A stretch of DNA of 64,000 nt from Glandiceps talaboti (GCF_964340395.1 NC_135567.1:8176658-8240657), one strand, 5' to 3'. Numbered from the stretch's first letter, positions 23,104-37,502 are shown. Notes: generated by a model from the letters alone, not told the origin. Translations and numbers: made by a program.

Positions 23104-24474
23104 CTGTAAATATAGGAAAGTATCAGTGATAAGAATGATGTTTATTATGACTATTTCCATATAAAGATTGGCACTGTAATGAGTTATATATGAAGCATTA
23201 GATGTATAAATATTGGCTGTGATATTTAAAGGCAGATGTCCCCTGTATAAAGGGGATCATGGGTAAGGTATGCATATGCGGGAAATTCAAACTGCTGTAG
23301 GGAGCACTGACTTTGCCCTCATATCTTCATATCATTTTGCACTGAAAAAGTTTCACATGGCTCTCATTCAAATATACTGTTTGAAAATATACAGTGATGC
23401 AACATGAGTAGAAATAACTGACGTTAACTAAGTTTGGTAGTCAATATAGCAGGTTTATCATCAAATTGACGCAAAATTTGTTTCAAATTTGTCTAGTAAA
23501 AACCGTTTGTCCAGTTGTCAATTAGGCTTACAAGTTACACAAAGCATAAGACAGTGTGAATGGTGCAAATAAACAACGTGCGAAATGCCAAATACCGAAT
23601 GCAAACAATACAAGCAAACAAAAGGGTCTGTATGCACTCTATTAGCCCGATATTTTGTCTAAAATCATCCAATTCAAGCTCACATGTACGAACGGTATGT
23701 GAAAATGATACATTGTTACTGAAATAAAATGACATTACAATGAAACCAACATGTTTCTCTGTTCCTCAGTTTGATCATATACGTTCTGGGTTGCTACACT
23801 CCTTAGTAAAATCACAATTTCATTCTACAACTTTTTGTGTGCGCGCCAAGTGTTTTCTGTCAAGTAGTTGTGTCTTTGACGTACCTAGTACCTAGTAGGC
23901 AGTGATGTAGATAATAGCCGGTTACCGGTCACAACGCCCAGCTATAAGTATAACAGTTGTGGGACCGGCTCAGGAAAGTACGCATACCTGACGATCATTG
24001 AAAAAAATTCTAAGGTCGGAAAATTAAATATGAGTTGCACAGAAGTACTAATAGCAACTAAAATACCCAAAGTGGTAAAAAAAATTTTGACGATTACGCG
24101 GTAAAACAAAACTGGCCACGATATCGCTAGTGAAAGCCTTCGAACTAGTTTCGTAGGGACGTTGAATTCGGATGAAGGAAGCGCGAAGCGAAGTATGCAG
24201 TATGCATGATGCATGATGCAACAACACGACGTTTACGTAGAGTAGAATTAAATGTTTTCTAAACTTCAGCGAAAAGAAATTTTGTCGATCAGACACTGAC
24301 TATTTTCAAATTCTTAAAACATCTGAGAAAACTGGAGAGGAAGCAAAATGTAACACCGACAGACAAACTAGGCGTACGGTACATGTACAGAGGCGAGACA
24401 CACCATGTGGTGCAAACAATGGTCGTGTGTGTCACGTATAAGGCATCAGATGTACATCACGTATAAGGCATCAG
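23104..24474. other. Intronic stretch, nothing recognised
   Basis: Short minus-strand frames near 23535 and 23942-24296 have no domain character. A 16-bp unit ACGTATAAGGCATCAG occurs twice at 24435-24474, just left of the hairpin element. Confidence 0.4.
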
Positions 24475-24670
24475 GTAATACATGCAATCTGATTAAAATC
24501 CGATGTGCTGAAAGCGGCTAGATGTCCTTATTTATCTATTCATCGTGTTGTGACTTTGTTTTGTTCGCAGTGATTGAACAAAACAACTGTCACAACACGA
24601 TGAATAGGGGTAAGTAAGGACATCTAGCCGCTTTCACCACATCGGATTTTAATCAGATTGGTAATACATG
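24475..24670 (+). mobile_element. Hairpin MITE with 10-bp target duplication
   Basis: The element proper is 24485-24660 (176 bp). It begins CAATCTGATTAAAATCCGAT and ends with the exact reverse complement; the two arms match with few differences over about 80 bp each, giving an almost complete fold-back. It is flanked on both sides by GTAATACATG (24475-24484 and 24661-24670), a perfect 10-bp duplication. A 9-10-bp duplication with long inverted repeats fits a Mutator-like (MULE) non-autonomous element; the superfamily is inferred. Confidence 0.9.
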
Positions 24671-27740
<3,070 letters not shown>

Positions 27741-28038
27741 GTCATCTGACTTGCTACACATGAGGCTTCAACGCTCATCAAGGTAGGTCGAGGCTAATTC
27801 GCTGCGTGTACTTTTATGTGATCAATATCAATCACCGCGAGCTTCTGATGTGTTGCATCAGTCATTACAGTGGCGAACATAACATTTCATAGAAAGTTGC
27901 AAACTTTCAGGCCAAGCTTGATTTTGACCATTGGCAAGGAAAACAAAGAGCAACAAGGGGATCCGAAAGCAGGCGTTCATCATTGAACAGTTCTATCGAT
28001 GTTATGATGAAAGTACTGGTGCAGAAGACAGAATTTCC

Positions 28039-28870
28039 GTACAACAAAAATAGCGCCAATGGTATTGCAGCACAACTGTACAGTTTTTAGATTTTTTATA
28101 CACGTTGATCCATACTAAGTATAGGTGTTCATGTGGTGAATTTTTATACAGTTGCCTATCCAACCCTGTTGCTATCGTTGCAATATATGCGATCATTTGG
28201 CTGTTACTATGAGCGTTTTGCTAGACATATTTGCATACAGTTTTTGAATGGCCGTTCTATTGTCTAATATGTTATCTTTGTGATATACATCACCATATGG
28301 CTGTTGCTATGGGCGTTGTATTGTTGCTAGGAATATTTGAGTACATTTTTTGAATGTTTATTCATGTCTATTAATCATTGTTAATATCATTGCAATATAT
28401 GCGATCATTTGGCTGTTGTTATGGGCGTGGTCCTGTTGCTAGGCGCATTTGCATACACTTTTGGAATTTTTTATAATAATAATAATAATGTTGGGTTCTT
28501 ATATAGCGCTTTCCCACACCGTGCTCAAAGCGCTTTACATTAATATCCAGTTGTCTATTAATCCCTGTTGCTATCGTTGCAATATATGCGATCATTTGCA
28601 TGTTGCTATGGGCGTGGTGTTGTTGCTAGACATTTTCGAATATTTATTTAGTTGTCTATTAATCATTGTTATTATTGTGAAATACAAAACTGAACTCGGT
28701 GTGGTCATGGTTGCTATGACCAATTGCGTCAAAATGTTTCAAACAAAATCTGCAGAATATCACTTTTAGAAACATCTCACCAAATTTAAGTCTCATTTTT
28801 AAGTAGTTTTTGAGATGTATAAGTTTTTGATCAAAAATCACATTTTTACACCTAATTTGCATATCACGGA
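28039..28870 (+). repeat. Repeat family A, copy 3
   Basis: Left end with GCGCCAATGGTATTGCAGCA, several modules with TTTGGCTGTTGCTATGGGCG-like cores, and the right part with CACCAAATTTAAGTCTCA and CTAATTTGCATATCAC. It is interrupted by a short unrelated insertion at 28476-28546. Confidence 0.8.
28476..28546 (+). repeat. Short insertion with AGCGCTTT hairpin
   Basis: An (AAT)n head, then TTATATAGCGCTTTCCCACA and GTGCTCAAAGCGCTTTACAT. AGCGCTTT (28505-28512) and AAAGCGCT (28527-28534) form a perfect 8-bp stem with a 14-nt loop. I recall similar AGCGCTTT/AAAGCGCT motifs at the ends of SINE-like repeats in many aquatic animals. It sits inside family A copy 3, so it inserted later. Confidence 0.6.
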
Positions 28871-29880
28871 TGTACAATTGACAGTCGCCTTCGGAAAGTT
28901 TTAGCAATGGAAAGTAACACAGGATTTAGGTGCAACATGAATAATTTTCAGTAAAGTAACGATCATCATAAGCCAATATGAAAATAATGACATCGGCTAT
29001 ATTTTCATGGACACTCGACAAAAGATTATTTGACACAAAAATTTATAGTCAGATGTGGAATCAATTTGCTTTTACCATTTCTGTAGAAGACGACCACAAA
29101 TGTAAGATAAACCTTTAATATGTATTCATCATAGCTATCAAAATATATTTAATTTTTCAAATTAATTTGTCAACATAAACACACTTGTAAACAATATACA
29201 TGCGATGTTATCGGATTAAAATCATTGACGCTATTCTAGAAATATTGGAAAGTGATTATATTAATATTTGAGGTACGTGAACTGAAATCCAGAAATACTG
29301 GTGAGTGTGAATAACAGTGTTTACTTTTTTATTGTAAGTATGGTCTTCATATTTATCCCATAATGCCATTGTATGCTTTTTATTGTTTTTATTTGTTGTT
29401 GTTTTTTTATTTTTTTTTCATCGTTACCTTTCTCTGTGTATTTCTTGTGATAGGTAATACATCGCACTGTTCAACCTTTACGCCATAGTTACATTTACCC
29501 AGATGAGACAAGTTACTTCAGTGTATTCCTCGTTACTTTGGATAAGACCTACAAGTATATACTTTACATCAAAACTGGACTTATTTGATGACATGTTAAT
29601 AAAGGTAGCTAGAACTAAATAACTGAGTCTGTAAAAATTAAGTTTAAGAGTTTGTTGAAGTCAATGTCACCAATCAATATCTGTATATTTATTAAAGTTT
29701 TCTGTCAGTAGGACAAAACGGTTAAAATCAAATACAGTGAAATCACAACTTATTCACTTTAGAAAGAAACGTACTGCATGTAGTAGTTTTATTTGTATGA
29801 TTGTATGCAACTAAGTACAAATATATTAGTATTGTTATGGATGAATATCTTTTGTAGTTCTTTTCTGTTACCACTAAAGA
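28871..29880. other. Stretch without supported features
   Basis: AT-rich, with T-rich runs near 29400. No exon, RNA gene or repeat family recognised. Confidence 0.4.
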
Positions 29881-30800
29881 AACATTTGCTGAGTATGGTG
29901 ATAGACTGTAAGATGCGTCGTGTCATTCCGACCTCACCACCCTCGGGTTGACCGATGAGTGATGCCATCGCAGCGTACCATGCAGACTACTTTAGGTGCA
30001 TTCTGTTCCAAATTCAGATCACTTCATTAAATTGTTCAATGCTACTGTGATTCTAATTCTTGAATTTATTGCCCTGTTATTTTACTCAGAATCGAGCAAA
30101 ACTGTTGTATTTAGGTGTCCATAAATTTGCACCTACTCTCGCTAAATTATTAAAAACACTGGTTGGGATGCGTGTATTCCACGCAGACGGACTATTACGG
30201 CTCGGTATTGTAACAGACTTTGTACCCTTGACAGTGAAAGATTACCTACTAAGATTCTCATTTGGGACATGCTCTTTACGTTGGCAATTGGTCTTCTGTG
30301 ATGCACAACAAATTTGAAAGTTTAGATATTATAGAATTGACACCATGTGATATTCACATTGTCAGGTTACGTTAACAGTCAAATTGCATAGAAAACTGGT
30401 ATCAGCATGATCGTAATAAACCGGAATTACGCTCTTTATGGGTACATATGGACGTGAAAAATATTCACATTTAGATTTGTCCAGAGTTGAACGCTTGTCT
30501 TTTTTTTTGTTCGGTTGAGAATAGGAATTCTTCCACTTAGGTTCGAAACATGTCGTTTTAGGGGCGAGGGCCCGGAGGGTTTACAAGCTCGCCAGTGTGT
30601 GTAATGTAATGTAATACAGATTCAATTGAGGACAAATCCTACGTTTTATTTCACTGCAAACTCCACAATGTACTGCAATATATATCTCACTACAAGAGGG
30701 CAGCAGGTGGTATCAAGCTTCGAGAGAAAATTCATGGGTCACATGGTCGATTTAAAGCGTCCTGATTGGTTTATTCGATGCCATGATCATGTTCCATTAA
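29880..30800 (+). mobile_element. Non-LTR retrotransposon 3' coding remnant
   Basis: From 30060, a frame reads RAKLLYLGVHKFAPTLA and a nearby frame reads TKILIWDMLF. These resemble the RT tail (F-Y-L-G-V-H-x-x-A-P-x-x-A) of a LINE family of marine invertebrates. At 30450-30700 the very C-terminal domain follows in shifted frames: LDLSRVERL, RLRIGIPPLRFETCRF and EDKSYVLFHCKLHN, a typical RIGxxPLxxExGRF and Cys/His end. Several shifts and stops show decay. The 5' limit is uncertain. Confidence 0.65.
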
Positions 30801-31608
30801 TGTTGGTAACAGGTAAAGCATTACAGACTAAATCTATCTGTATACTTTCTTTTCCTTTATTCTTTTTTCGAGTCTTCTATATTTATATAATTTTTTTCTG
30901 CGATTATTACAAATCTTTCATTCGTTAAAAGACCAGAAAGTGTACAAGTACATACATGTAATATTAATTATTAACCATTCCATTTTCTGGCCTTATAACC
31001 AAAATAACAAATATGTGTAGACGTGTATAATGAGTTTATTAAATATACTATAAATAAAGAAGTAAGTATGTAAATGTGACTCATAGCTAACTTGGGCCTT
31101 TATTACTTATATATCATTATCATTTTCAGATTTCACCAGAATTGTTGCCTCATGCCCCTGCTCTATCATGACTTAATAATGCACTTATAATATAACTTAT
31201 AATATCTTACTTGATTCATGTCAAAACTTTGCATACTTTAATGAGTCAGACAAATGGAACTTTATAAACACCAATAAACCTATAGCAAGGAGTAATCATT
31301 TGTAAAATTGTTTGCAAAAAAACTGTTAAGGTTTTATGGTCAAACATGTCTAAAAATATCCATATTCAAACAAGTAACATCAACAAAAACAGAGATATTA
31401 CTACCATTTGTACACGATGGGTGGGTGCAACCAGACTCATTTCTGTAAACAGTGAGCAGGAAATTCAAACAACCTGACTCATTGTAATTTAGTTTGCAAA
31501 ATCAGTTTAAACTTTGATTACCTTGGATAATACTTGGTATGCATGATATCGTAATTTTGCTCCAGAAGTAAGTTTAAGTTCACACATATCCAATGAAATG
31601 ATTGAAAC
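30801..31608. other. Stretch without supported features
   Basis: AT-rich; no exon or repeat family recognised. Confidence 0.4.
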
Positions 31609-32660
31609 TTGAACAAGTCATTGAGAATGACATAGTCCCCGCTATAATTGGGTTTTAAGGAATTATCACTACTCTGATCACGCAACAACATTTGTGAACC
31701 TAAAACAAACAGACTTAGATATAATGTGTGTGCTTGTTGGACATGGAATATGCCTCCAGCAATAAAGGATTGGTTGGGTATGGGGGATCATATCACGATG
31801 AAAATGGAGTCTGAGTTATGGGGCTTTGGACATGGAAAATTCACAAACAAAATGGCTGCCAGGCAGCCATATTGGATCGTATCACAACGAAAATGGATAT
31901 GCAGATGTATGTCATAAAACACTATCCTAATACCAACTTTGAATGATATCTGTTTAAGCATGTCTGAGTTATGGCTTTGGACATGGAAAATTCACAAACA
32001 AAATGGCTGCCAGGCAGCCATATTGGATCGTATCACGACGAAAATGGATATGCACATGTATGTCATAGAACACTGTCCTAATACCAACTTTGAATGAGAT
32101 CTGTTCAAGCATATCTGAGTTATGGCTTTGGACATGAAAATTCGCAAACAAAATGGCTACCAGGCAGCCATATTGGATCGTATCACAATGAAAATGGATA
32201 TGCACATGTATGTCATAGAACACTGTCCTAATGCCAACGTTGAATGAGATCTGTTCAAGCATGTCTGAGTTATGGCTTTGGACATGAAAATTCACAAACA
32301 AAATGGCTGCTAGGCGGCCATATTGGATCGTATCATGACAACAATGAATATGCACATGTATGTCATAGAACACTGTCCTAATACCAACTTTGAATGAGAT
32401 CTGTTAAAACATGTCTGAGTTATGGCTTTAGACAGGGAAAATTCGCAAACAAAATGGCTGCTAGGCGGCCATATTGGATCGTATCATAAAACAAATTGAC
32501 GTGCATATGTTTGCCATAGTATGTTGCCCCTGTACCAAGTTTGAAAAAAATCGGTCCAGGCATCTCCAAGAAACGGCTGCAGACGGACGGACGGACGGAC
32601 GGACGGACAGACGGAACCCAATCCATAAGTCCCCGTTCCGGACTTCGTCCGCGGGGACTA
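31609..32660 (+). mobile_element. Repeat family C, copy 1 (non-autonomous, TAGTCCCCGC ends)
   Basis: The left end reads GAACAAGTCATTGAGAATGA and then CATAGTCCCCGC; the right end is GGACTTCGTCCGCGGGGACT. The shared AGTCCCCGC / GCGGGGACT forms a short terminal inverted repeat. The interior is five tandem units of about 150 bp, then a (GGAC)n tract (32584-32607) and the AACCCAAT(C/T)-type end also seen at 41.8 kb. There is no coding potential. It is probably a MITE, with the superfamily unknown. Confidence 0.75.
31829..32580 (+). repeat. 150-bp tandem repeat, 5 copies
   Basis: Units start at about 31829, 31980, 32131, 32281 and 32431 with GACATGGAAAATTCACAAAC. Each holds an ATGGCTGCCAGGCAGCCAT-type palindrome (perfect 9-bp arms in the first two units, decayed later). 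Confidence 0.9.
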
Positions 32661-32778
32661 AAAAGTACAAAATGTTTTACTGTAAAAATCTGTTGGCTGT
32701 CAATTTTGACGACATAGTAGTTTAGAATTTTAAACTGGTACAATATTACCTTTTAAAAACTCCATTACTAATACCAGT

Positions 32779-33075
32779 CTAGCTCAGTCCCCAACGAAAG
32801 GTGTGTTTGGAACTTTTAGATTCAAAGCAATCGTTAGCCGTTTCGGACTCGCCAAACCTAGTAGACCGGCCATGTGTCCTCTCCGACAGTACATTAATTT
32901 GACCCCATACAATCAACACAAAAGGTTGATGTGACTGCAGCCAACCTCCATTGGCATTCGCTGTACATCGTGTGTACATTGTATATGTTTTACCAGCACC
33001 GTCTCTTACAACAATGCAAGGTCGAACGCCAGATTGATTCGTATGTATCATGTCATGCCACACATTACAATTATC
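32779..33075 (-). pseudogene. Uncharacterised C-terminal coding fragment
   Basis: A minus-strand frame of about 97 codons runs NVWHDMIHTNQSGVRPCIVV, then DGAGKTYTMY, then GGWLQSHQPFVLIVWGQ, then FGESET and FRWGLS before a stop. It is well structured and not low complexity, so I take it as real coding DNA, probably a last exon or a fragment. I do not recognise the family. It may belong with the minus-strand fragments at 33.7-35.7 kb. No splice acceptor was settled on. Confidence 0.45.
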
Positions 33076-33759
33076 GAATAAAGTCTATATACAAAATTTG
33101 GATTTCATGAGAGTGTACGTCTTATCGTAACTTTGAGTTACACATTGAAAAGTTTGTAAACTGACGAGGATAAGGATGATCCACGCAATACCGCGAACTT
33201 AAATACACTGAGACTACTCTACATCAAATTCCGAGTCCTCACCAGAGTGACGCATTGCCGTTTCGGTGGAAATATCCTTATATCGCGTACGTGTTGAAAT
33301 ACACATATGTCGGACTTAGAATCGACATGTGTCTGAGACCACGGCACATATACTATACTGCTTTTAATATCATGTTATATTACAATACACGGTTATCCTA
33401 TATTAGGTAATTATAAAAGCTCATGATAGACTGATTTCACATTGCATTGATGTGTTAATGAGATTGGTTCATCTTTGCTTTTGTTTCACTATATAAAGAT
33501 CATGCTTTCATAACATCTGGCAAAGGTAGACAAGGAAAATCAAACCGTGGCAAAATGTATTAATGTTACCAAAATGAAAAGAAAATATAAGCCTGGTCAC
33601 AAAAACGAAAGCTTGTTAAGATAATTTTAATATCACATTTATCACCATAAATCTCAAAGTTCTCTATGTTAACTTTAGTCTTCTGTGAAGTCATTTGTTG
33701 ATACGGGAGAGTCGTCTTGGTGGGGATCCTTCATGTAGAGGTGGTAGCGAATTATGTTG
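33076..33759. other. Stretch without supported features
   Basis: No domain or repeat recognised between the two minus-strand coding fragments. Confidence 0.4.
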
Positions 33760-34515
33760 TTAAATATGTCGTACATTTTCGGAAGACAGGTACGCTGGTG
33801 ACGACGGTGGCGGCCGCGGCAGAGATACAGTAGTCTGGAGGCCGGAAACACTGTAACCACCCCAGTTATATGTAGCTTGAGCTGGTTGTGCATCAGCTAC
33901 AGGTAAACGAGTATATGGATTATATAAGTTGTGGTAGGTGTAAGTTGGGTATCCAACAAAACTACTAGATCCATACTGTACGAAGGGATGGGATGGTACT
34001 AGCAATTGCGCTTGGGGAAGATTTGTCGGTGCGAAAGCTGTAACATTTCTTGGAGTGTTCTGACCAGTTTGGTTCAATAAACTCATCTGCATTGCTTGTT
34101 GTAATTGTGTGTATTCTTCATTGGTTGAGCTTGGATATATTATGTTTTGGTCATCCATGGTGCTGCCAGTGGAATGAGACAGACTCGGGGCAGAAGTGGA
34201 AGGGGATGGTAATTTGGAATTCGGAAACGTTACTATGTACTTTGGATCAGTTTCCAACAGTTGCCGTACGCGATCTTTTGGCTTCGCGATAAGTCCACGC
34301 TTTTGTTTGTAGGAGGCGATAATTTGCTGATATTTTCCCTTTTTCTGATCAAGATTCGTTGGTATTTTACTGCCATAGTGTGATTTCAGGACAGAAATGT
34401 CATGGTTCAATACATAGCGTTTGGGTCGCAAGCCCATTGCAGTTTCTACCAAGTACATTGCTTTGTTGCTAATTATCAAGGAGGTTTCTATTTTCCGTTC
34501 AAATGACGACATCAA
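33760..34515 (-). CDS. Uncharacterised ORF, coiled-coil/low-complexity protein C-terminus
   Basis: 251 codons open on the minus strand. The N-terminal third is helical and basic (FERKIETSLIISNKAMYLVE, then RPKRYVLNHDISVLKSHYG). The middle is Ser/Thr/Pro-rich. The end is rich in Tyr, Pro and Asn (YPTYTYHNLYNPYTRLPV). From memory, the N-terminal part (F, then SNKxxYL, then R-x-x-R/L, D-I-x-x-L-x-x-x-Y) resembles a transposon-associated family of unknown function in cnidarians and molluscs that follows a Cys/His cluster and a coiled coil. Those elements appear just upstream (34570-34720). It may be part of a broken gene. Function unknown. Confidence 0.55.
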   Translation of the reverse strand: MMSSFERKIETSLIISNKAMYLVETAMGLRPKRYVLNHDISVLKSHYGSKIPTNLDQKKGKYQQIIASYKQKRGLIAKPKDRVRQLLETDPKYIVTFPNSKLPSPSTSAPSLSHSTGSTMDDQNIIYPSSTNEEYTQLQQAMQMSLLNQTGQNTPRNVTAFAPTNLPQAQLLVPSHPFVQYGSSSFVGYPTYTYHNLYNPYTRLPVADAQPAQATYNWGGYSVSGLQTTVSLPRPPPSSPAYLSSENVRHI

Positions 34516-34569
34516 ACTTAAGTACAGTAACTTGTAATTCTCATTTCTGGGTCAATTCAGTTTCCGAGT

Positions 34570-34895
34570 TCTTGACCTTCTTTTCTAACTCACCGCGTCG
34601 CTTCGCAAACGTATTCAGTCCCACTTTCTCATCCGAATGGCTGGGGTGGTTGATGTCACCAGAAATCTGACCTGATACTCATGTCGCATGTGGCAATGTG
34701 ATTTATTGGGTCCTTCGCGAAGGTGGCAACGACCACACCTTTGTTTGGTAGTATGTTGGAAAGGAACTGCTGAGTATTTTCCGTTTAACTGATTAATATT
34801 TCCTTCAGTACCTCAAGTTCGTCTTGTAGGTCGCGCTCGTTGCTACGTAAGTCTAAATCTAGTCTGTATTTAGACGGGTCATATTTGGCTTTATT
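34570..34895 (-). pseudogene. Zinc-binding/coiled-coil upstream part of the uncharacterised gene
   Basis: Minus strand, several frames. A segment after TTTTATTTTAG at about 34898 reads AKYDPSKYRLDLDLRSNERD and LQDELEVLKE. Next a shifted frame has RCGRCHLREGPNKSHCHMRH, a Cys/His cluster spaced like a zinc knuckle. Then GDINHPSHSDEKVGLNTFAK and a Lys/Glu coiled coil (LEKKVKNSETELTQK) run to an in-frame TGA. The frame changes and the stop suggest decay, though an intron is possible. It precedes the ORF at 33760-34515. Confidence 0.5.
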
Positions 34896-35172
34896 TCTAA
34901 AATAAAAATCCTTCTGAAATATTACTTTATTTCTTACTAATTGTGTACATATACATGTATATAGCCTGCAATATGCGATATAATAATCAGCATGTACAAT
35001 GCACATTGTCTGTTCTATATACATGATACGGAATGTGCGCTACTCACTGAGCCTGGGATTCGAACACATAAAATATAATCCATCTTGACTTCAAGGAACG
35101 TCCAGCTCACACCATGTTTAAATCTATTAATTTCAGCTACGACAATAGTATTACAGATAAATTACAAAAAAA

Positions 35173-35715
35173 TCAAGACGACTGTTGACAGTCAAGTGTA
35201 AAGTCTAGTGATGAGGCATACTCGACTTCACCATCGATATCTAATGACTCGGCAGATACGTCTCCATCACTGGTCTTGTCAGATATCAATTTCTTAGGTT
35301 GCGGTCCCCGATTGTCGTCTTTGGTTTGTCTTTTTCTCGACTAGGTAGAAGCCCTTCTACGTGATTTATTCGTATTCGTCGATAGTCTGCATTACCTACT
35401 GGCACTGCACATCTGAATAGGTCATTCATATCAACATCGTTGTCCGATAACCTCCCCACTACTCCATCCTCATTTTCATACGTAATCAGAAACGCAGTGA
35501 ACAACATCGACGGAATGTGATCAATGATTAAGCTGCAACACTACGGCAGATATATTTGTCTGCACTTTCCATGGCAATGCACTTGAACTTGTAAAGCATA
35601 CCGATACGTAGTTATCAATTCGAAGTTCTTGTCTGAGGATTAAATCATTTGTCATGTGTGTACAAATGATTGGCGATAATTCGTTCAGATTCACAGTGAG
35701 ACTGTGAATGTTCAT
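35173..35715 (-). pseudogene. Uncharacterised coding remnant with two frameshifts
   Basis: Minus strand. It starts with an ATG at 35713-35715 (MNIHSLTVNLNELSPIICTH). It shifts frame near 35520 into IDHIPSMLFTAFLITYENED and LFRCAVPVGNADYRRIRINH. It shifts again near 35310 into an acidic tail (SDGDVSAESLDIDGEVEYAS) ending at a TGA at 35173-35175. The composition of all three pieces looks protein-coding. No family is recognised. It may be the 5' part of the same broken gene as 33.7-34.9 kb. Confidence 0.45.
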
Positions 35716-36369
35716 TCCATGTTAATACTGAGCTCTATTAAAATCAGTTGTCCTCTCTTGAGGCTTTTAAAAAAAATAGATCATCTATGTCATACTTTAT
35801 AGGAGTACCTGTACCAAATGGTTTTGACCACCCTCGTTATTTATGAAACAAATCGGAAGTATCACGAACTTGTTGTTACATTTTGACAACCGAATCTCAA
35901 ACCACACGTGTGCGATTTACTAGAGGTGTACTTGAAAGTCAGAATCGCAACACAACATTTTTTGATTATTTTGAAGGCATATGGTGATGATTCAAACTCT
36001 ATGTAATATCGCACAACTTACATTAACTTACATAGATCACTAGTATTCCTCTTTGCGTCATAAAATAAATAAGTGTGAACACTATCAATCATAGCATAAA
36101 TGATATTATCAAGTGATATTTTGCGACAAAATAATTTACGCACCATTTTCTATTTTGTTTTGCGAGATTACATATTATATTGTATATTATTTTGTCACAT
36201 TTCCCATTACAACCCCCTAGACAGAAAAGACTTGATTGTAGCATAAAATATTATACATCTTGACTTCCACAGATTTCCGTATCAACCAATTATGCAACAT
36301 TTACATGTAACTGTATAAATACATATGTAAATTAAGGACTCCATCGTTTTTAATGTATTAGATTGTTCT
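35716..36369. other. Stretch without supported features
   Basis: AT-rich spacer; no domain, repeat family or RNA recognised. Confidence 0.4.
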
Positions 36370-36800
36370 CAATTTTTTGATAATATATTTGTAAAACTAT
36401 GTATCGTCACACGAAAATGTATCCTGTTGCGTTGTAGAATGCTCGAGTGTCTGCGGCTGCGGTCTTCGGTCGTGGTGTATATAGCAAATGGTAGGTTTTC
36501 ATAAGCCAGTTGAGAAAGTGAAGGACGTTCGATGCGTTCCTTGATTTTACTAACACGGAATTACGGTGGGTTGAATGCTGGCGAGTATGTGGGTGTGGAT
36601 ATTACTTCGATACATTGAGTGCCTGCTTGAGCGTTTAGCCAAATGCCCAAGGCCTGAATGACCTGACTATGATGTATTGGAGCATTGTCCACTACAAGGA
36701 AATCACCAGGTTGGAGTGCAGACGGACCATATTCGTCTACTGTCTCGATGCATTGATTGATGAAGTCGGAATATGTTACTGAATTTGATGTTCCCAATGC
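36370..36800 (-). pseudogene. DDE transposase fragment (IS630/Tc1-mariner type) with stop at catalytic Glu
   Basis: Minus strand. It reads TSNSVTYSDFINQCIE, then QPGDFLVVDNAPIHHSQVIQ (strand plus Asp, the second catalytic Asp), then STPTYSPAFNPP, and a TAA at 36561-36563. The same frame continues open with SKIKERIERPSLSQL. In this superfamily the motif is P-x-Y-S-P-x-x-N-P-x-E, so the stop falls just where Glu is expected (GAA to TAA would be one base). The first Asp domain is not found upstream, so the copy is also truncated. Confidence 0.75.
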
Positions 36801-37063
36801 ATGCCATCAAGTGGCCAAGTTATTTTTTAATATACACTTCAATAAAGAAATTAGAAATAAGGGTAATTTCCAAATTTGATTTCCATCCTTCAATTAATAA
36901 TCTATGTTTTTGTATTGTTTCTAATTTTCTAATTTTCTACTGTCACTACAAATCAGTAAACTGATGTCATTTTATCTGGCCAAATGGAATTACTCCTTCG
37001 ATGTTAATTTGAAAATTCTGGAAAAGGGTAATGCCGAAGACATTCTATTGGAAAGTAATACAA

Positions 37064-37145
37064 AATAGAAACAAGCAGTCATCGGACATGACTCAGTCCC
37101 GCAATGGATGTTTTCAGAGAATTGCCACACGTCATGGAAGTGTGA
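37064..37145 (+). repeat. Repeat family C, left-end fragment
   Basis: AAACAAGCAGTCATCGGACA, TGACTCAGTCCCGC and AATGGATGTTTTCAGA align with the left end of the element at 38186 and with 31609. Only the end is present. Confidence 0.6.
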
Positions 37146-37154
37146 TGTATTAGA

Positions 37155-37340
37155 TTGTATGAAATATAGTGGCAATGGCATTGTAGGACAACTGTATAGT
37201 TGATTGAATATTTGCATACATTTTTTGAATGTTTATCTAGTTTTCAATTAATCCCGGCTGTTATCTTTCAGTAATCATTTGGCTGTTGTTATGGGTATGG
37301 TCTAGTCAGAGGTAACATATGCTGACATCTATGCATATTT
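37155..37340 (+). repeat. Repeat family A, copy 4 (fragment)
   Basis: Has AGTGGCAATGGCATTGTAGG and TTTGGCTGTTGTTATGGGTA; the middle and right parts are missing. Confidence 0.65.
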
Positions 37341-37502
37341 CATTACCAAGCCGAATCTGTACATTCACTCACAACTAAAATTGTACAAAAATTTAGATGT
37401 TTATCAATTTGTTGTTACTGGACAAACTTTTGATGTAATGTGTAAACAAATCCAAATTACTAATGATCAAAACACTGGATTTCTGGTTGTTGAAAGGTAT
37501 GA

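Noticed and set aside
31969-32373. 134-codon minus-strand ORF with repeated segments
   Set aside because: It follows the 150-bp tandem repeat of a non-coding element; its internal repetition reflects the DNA repeat.
31849-32470. GGCTGCC/GGCAGCC palindromes as protein-binding operators
   Set aside because: They recur only because the 150-bp unit is tandemly repeated and decay without compensation in later units.
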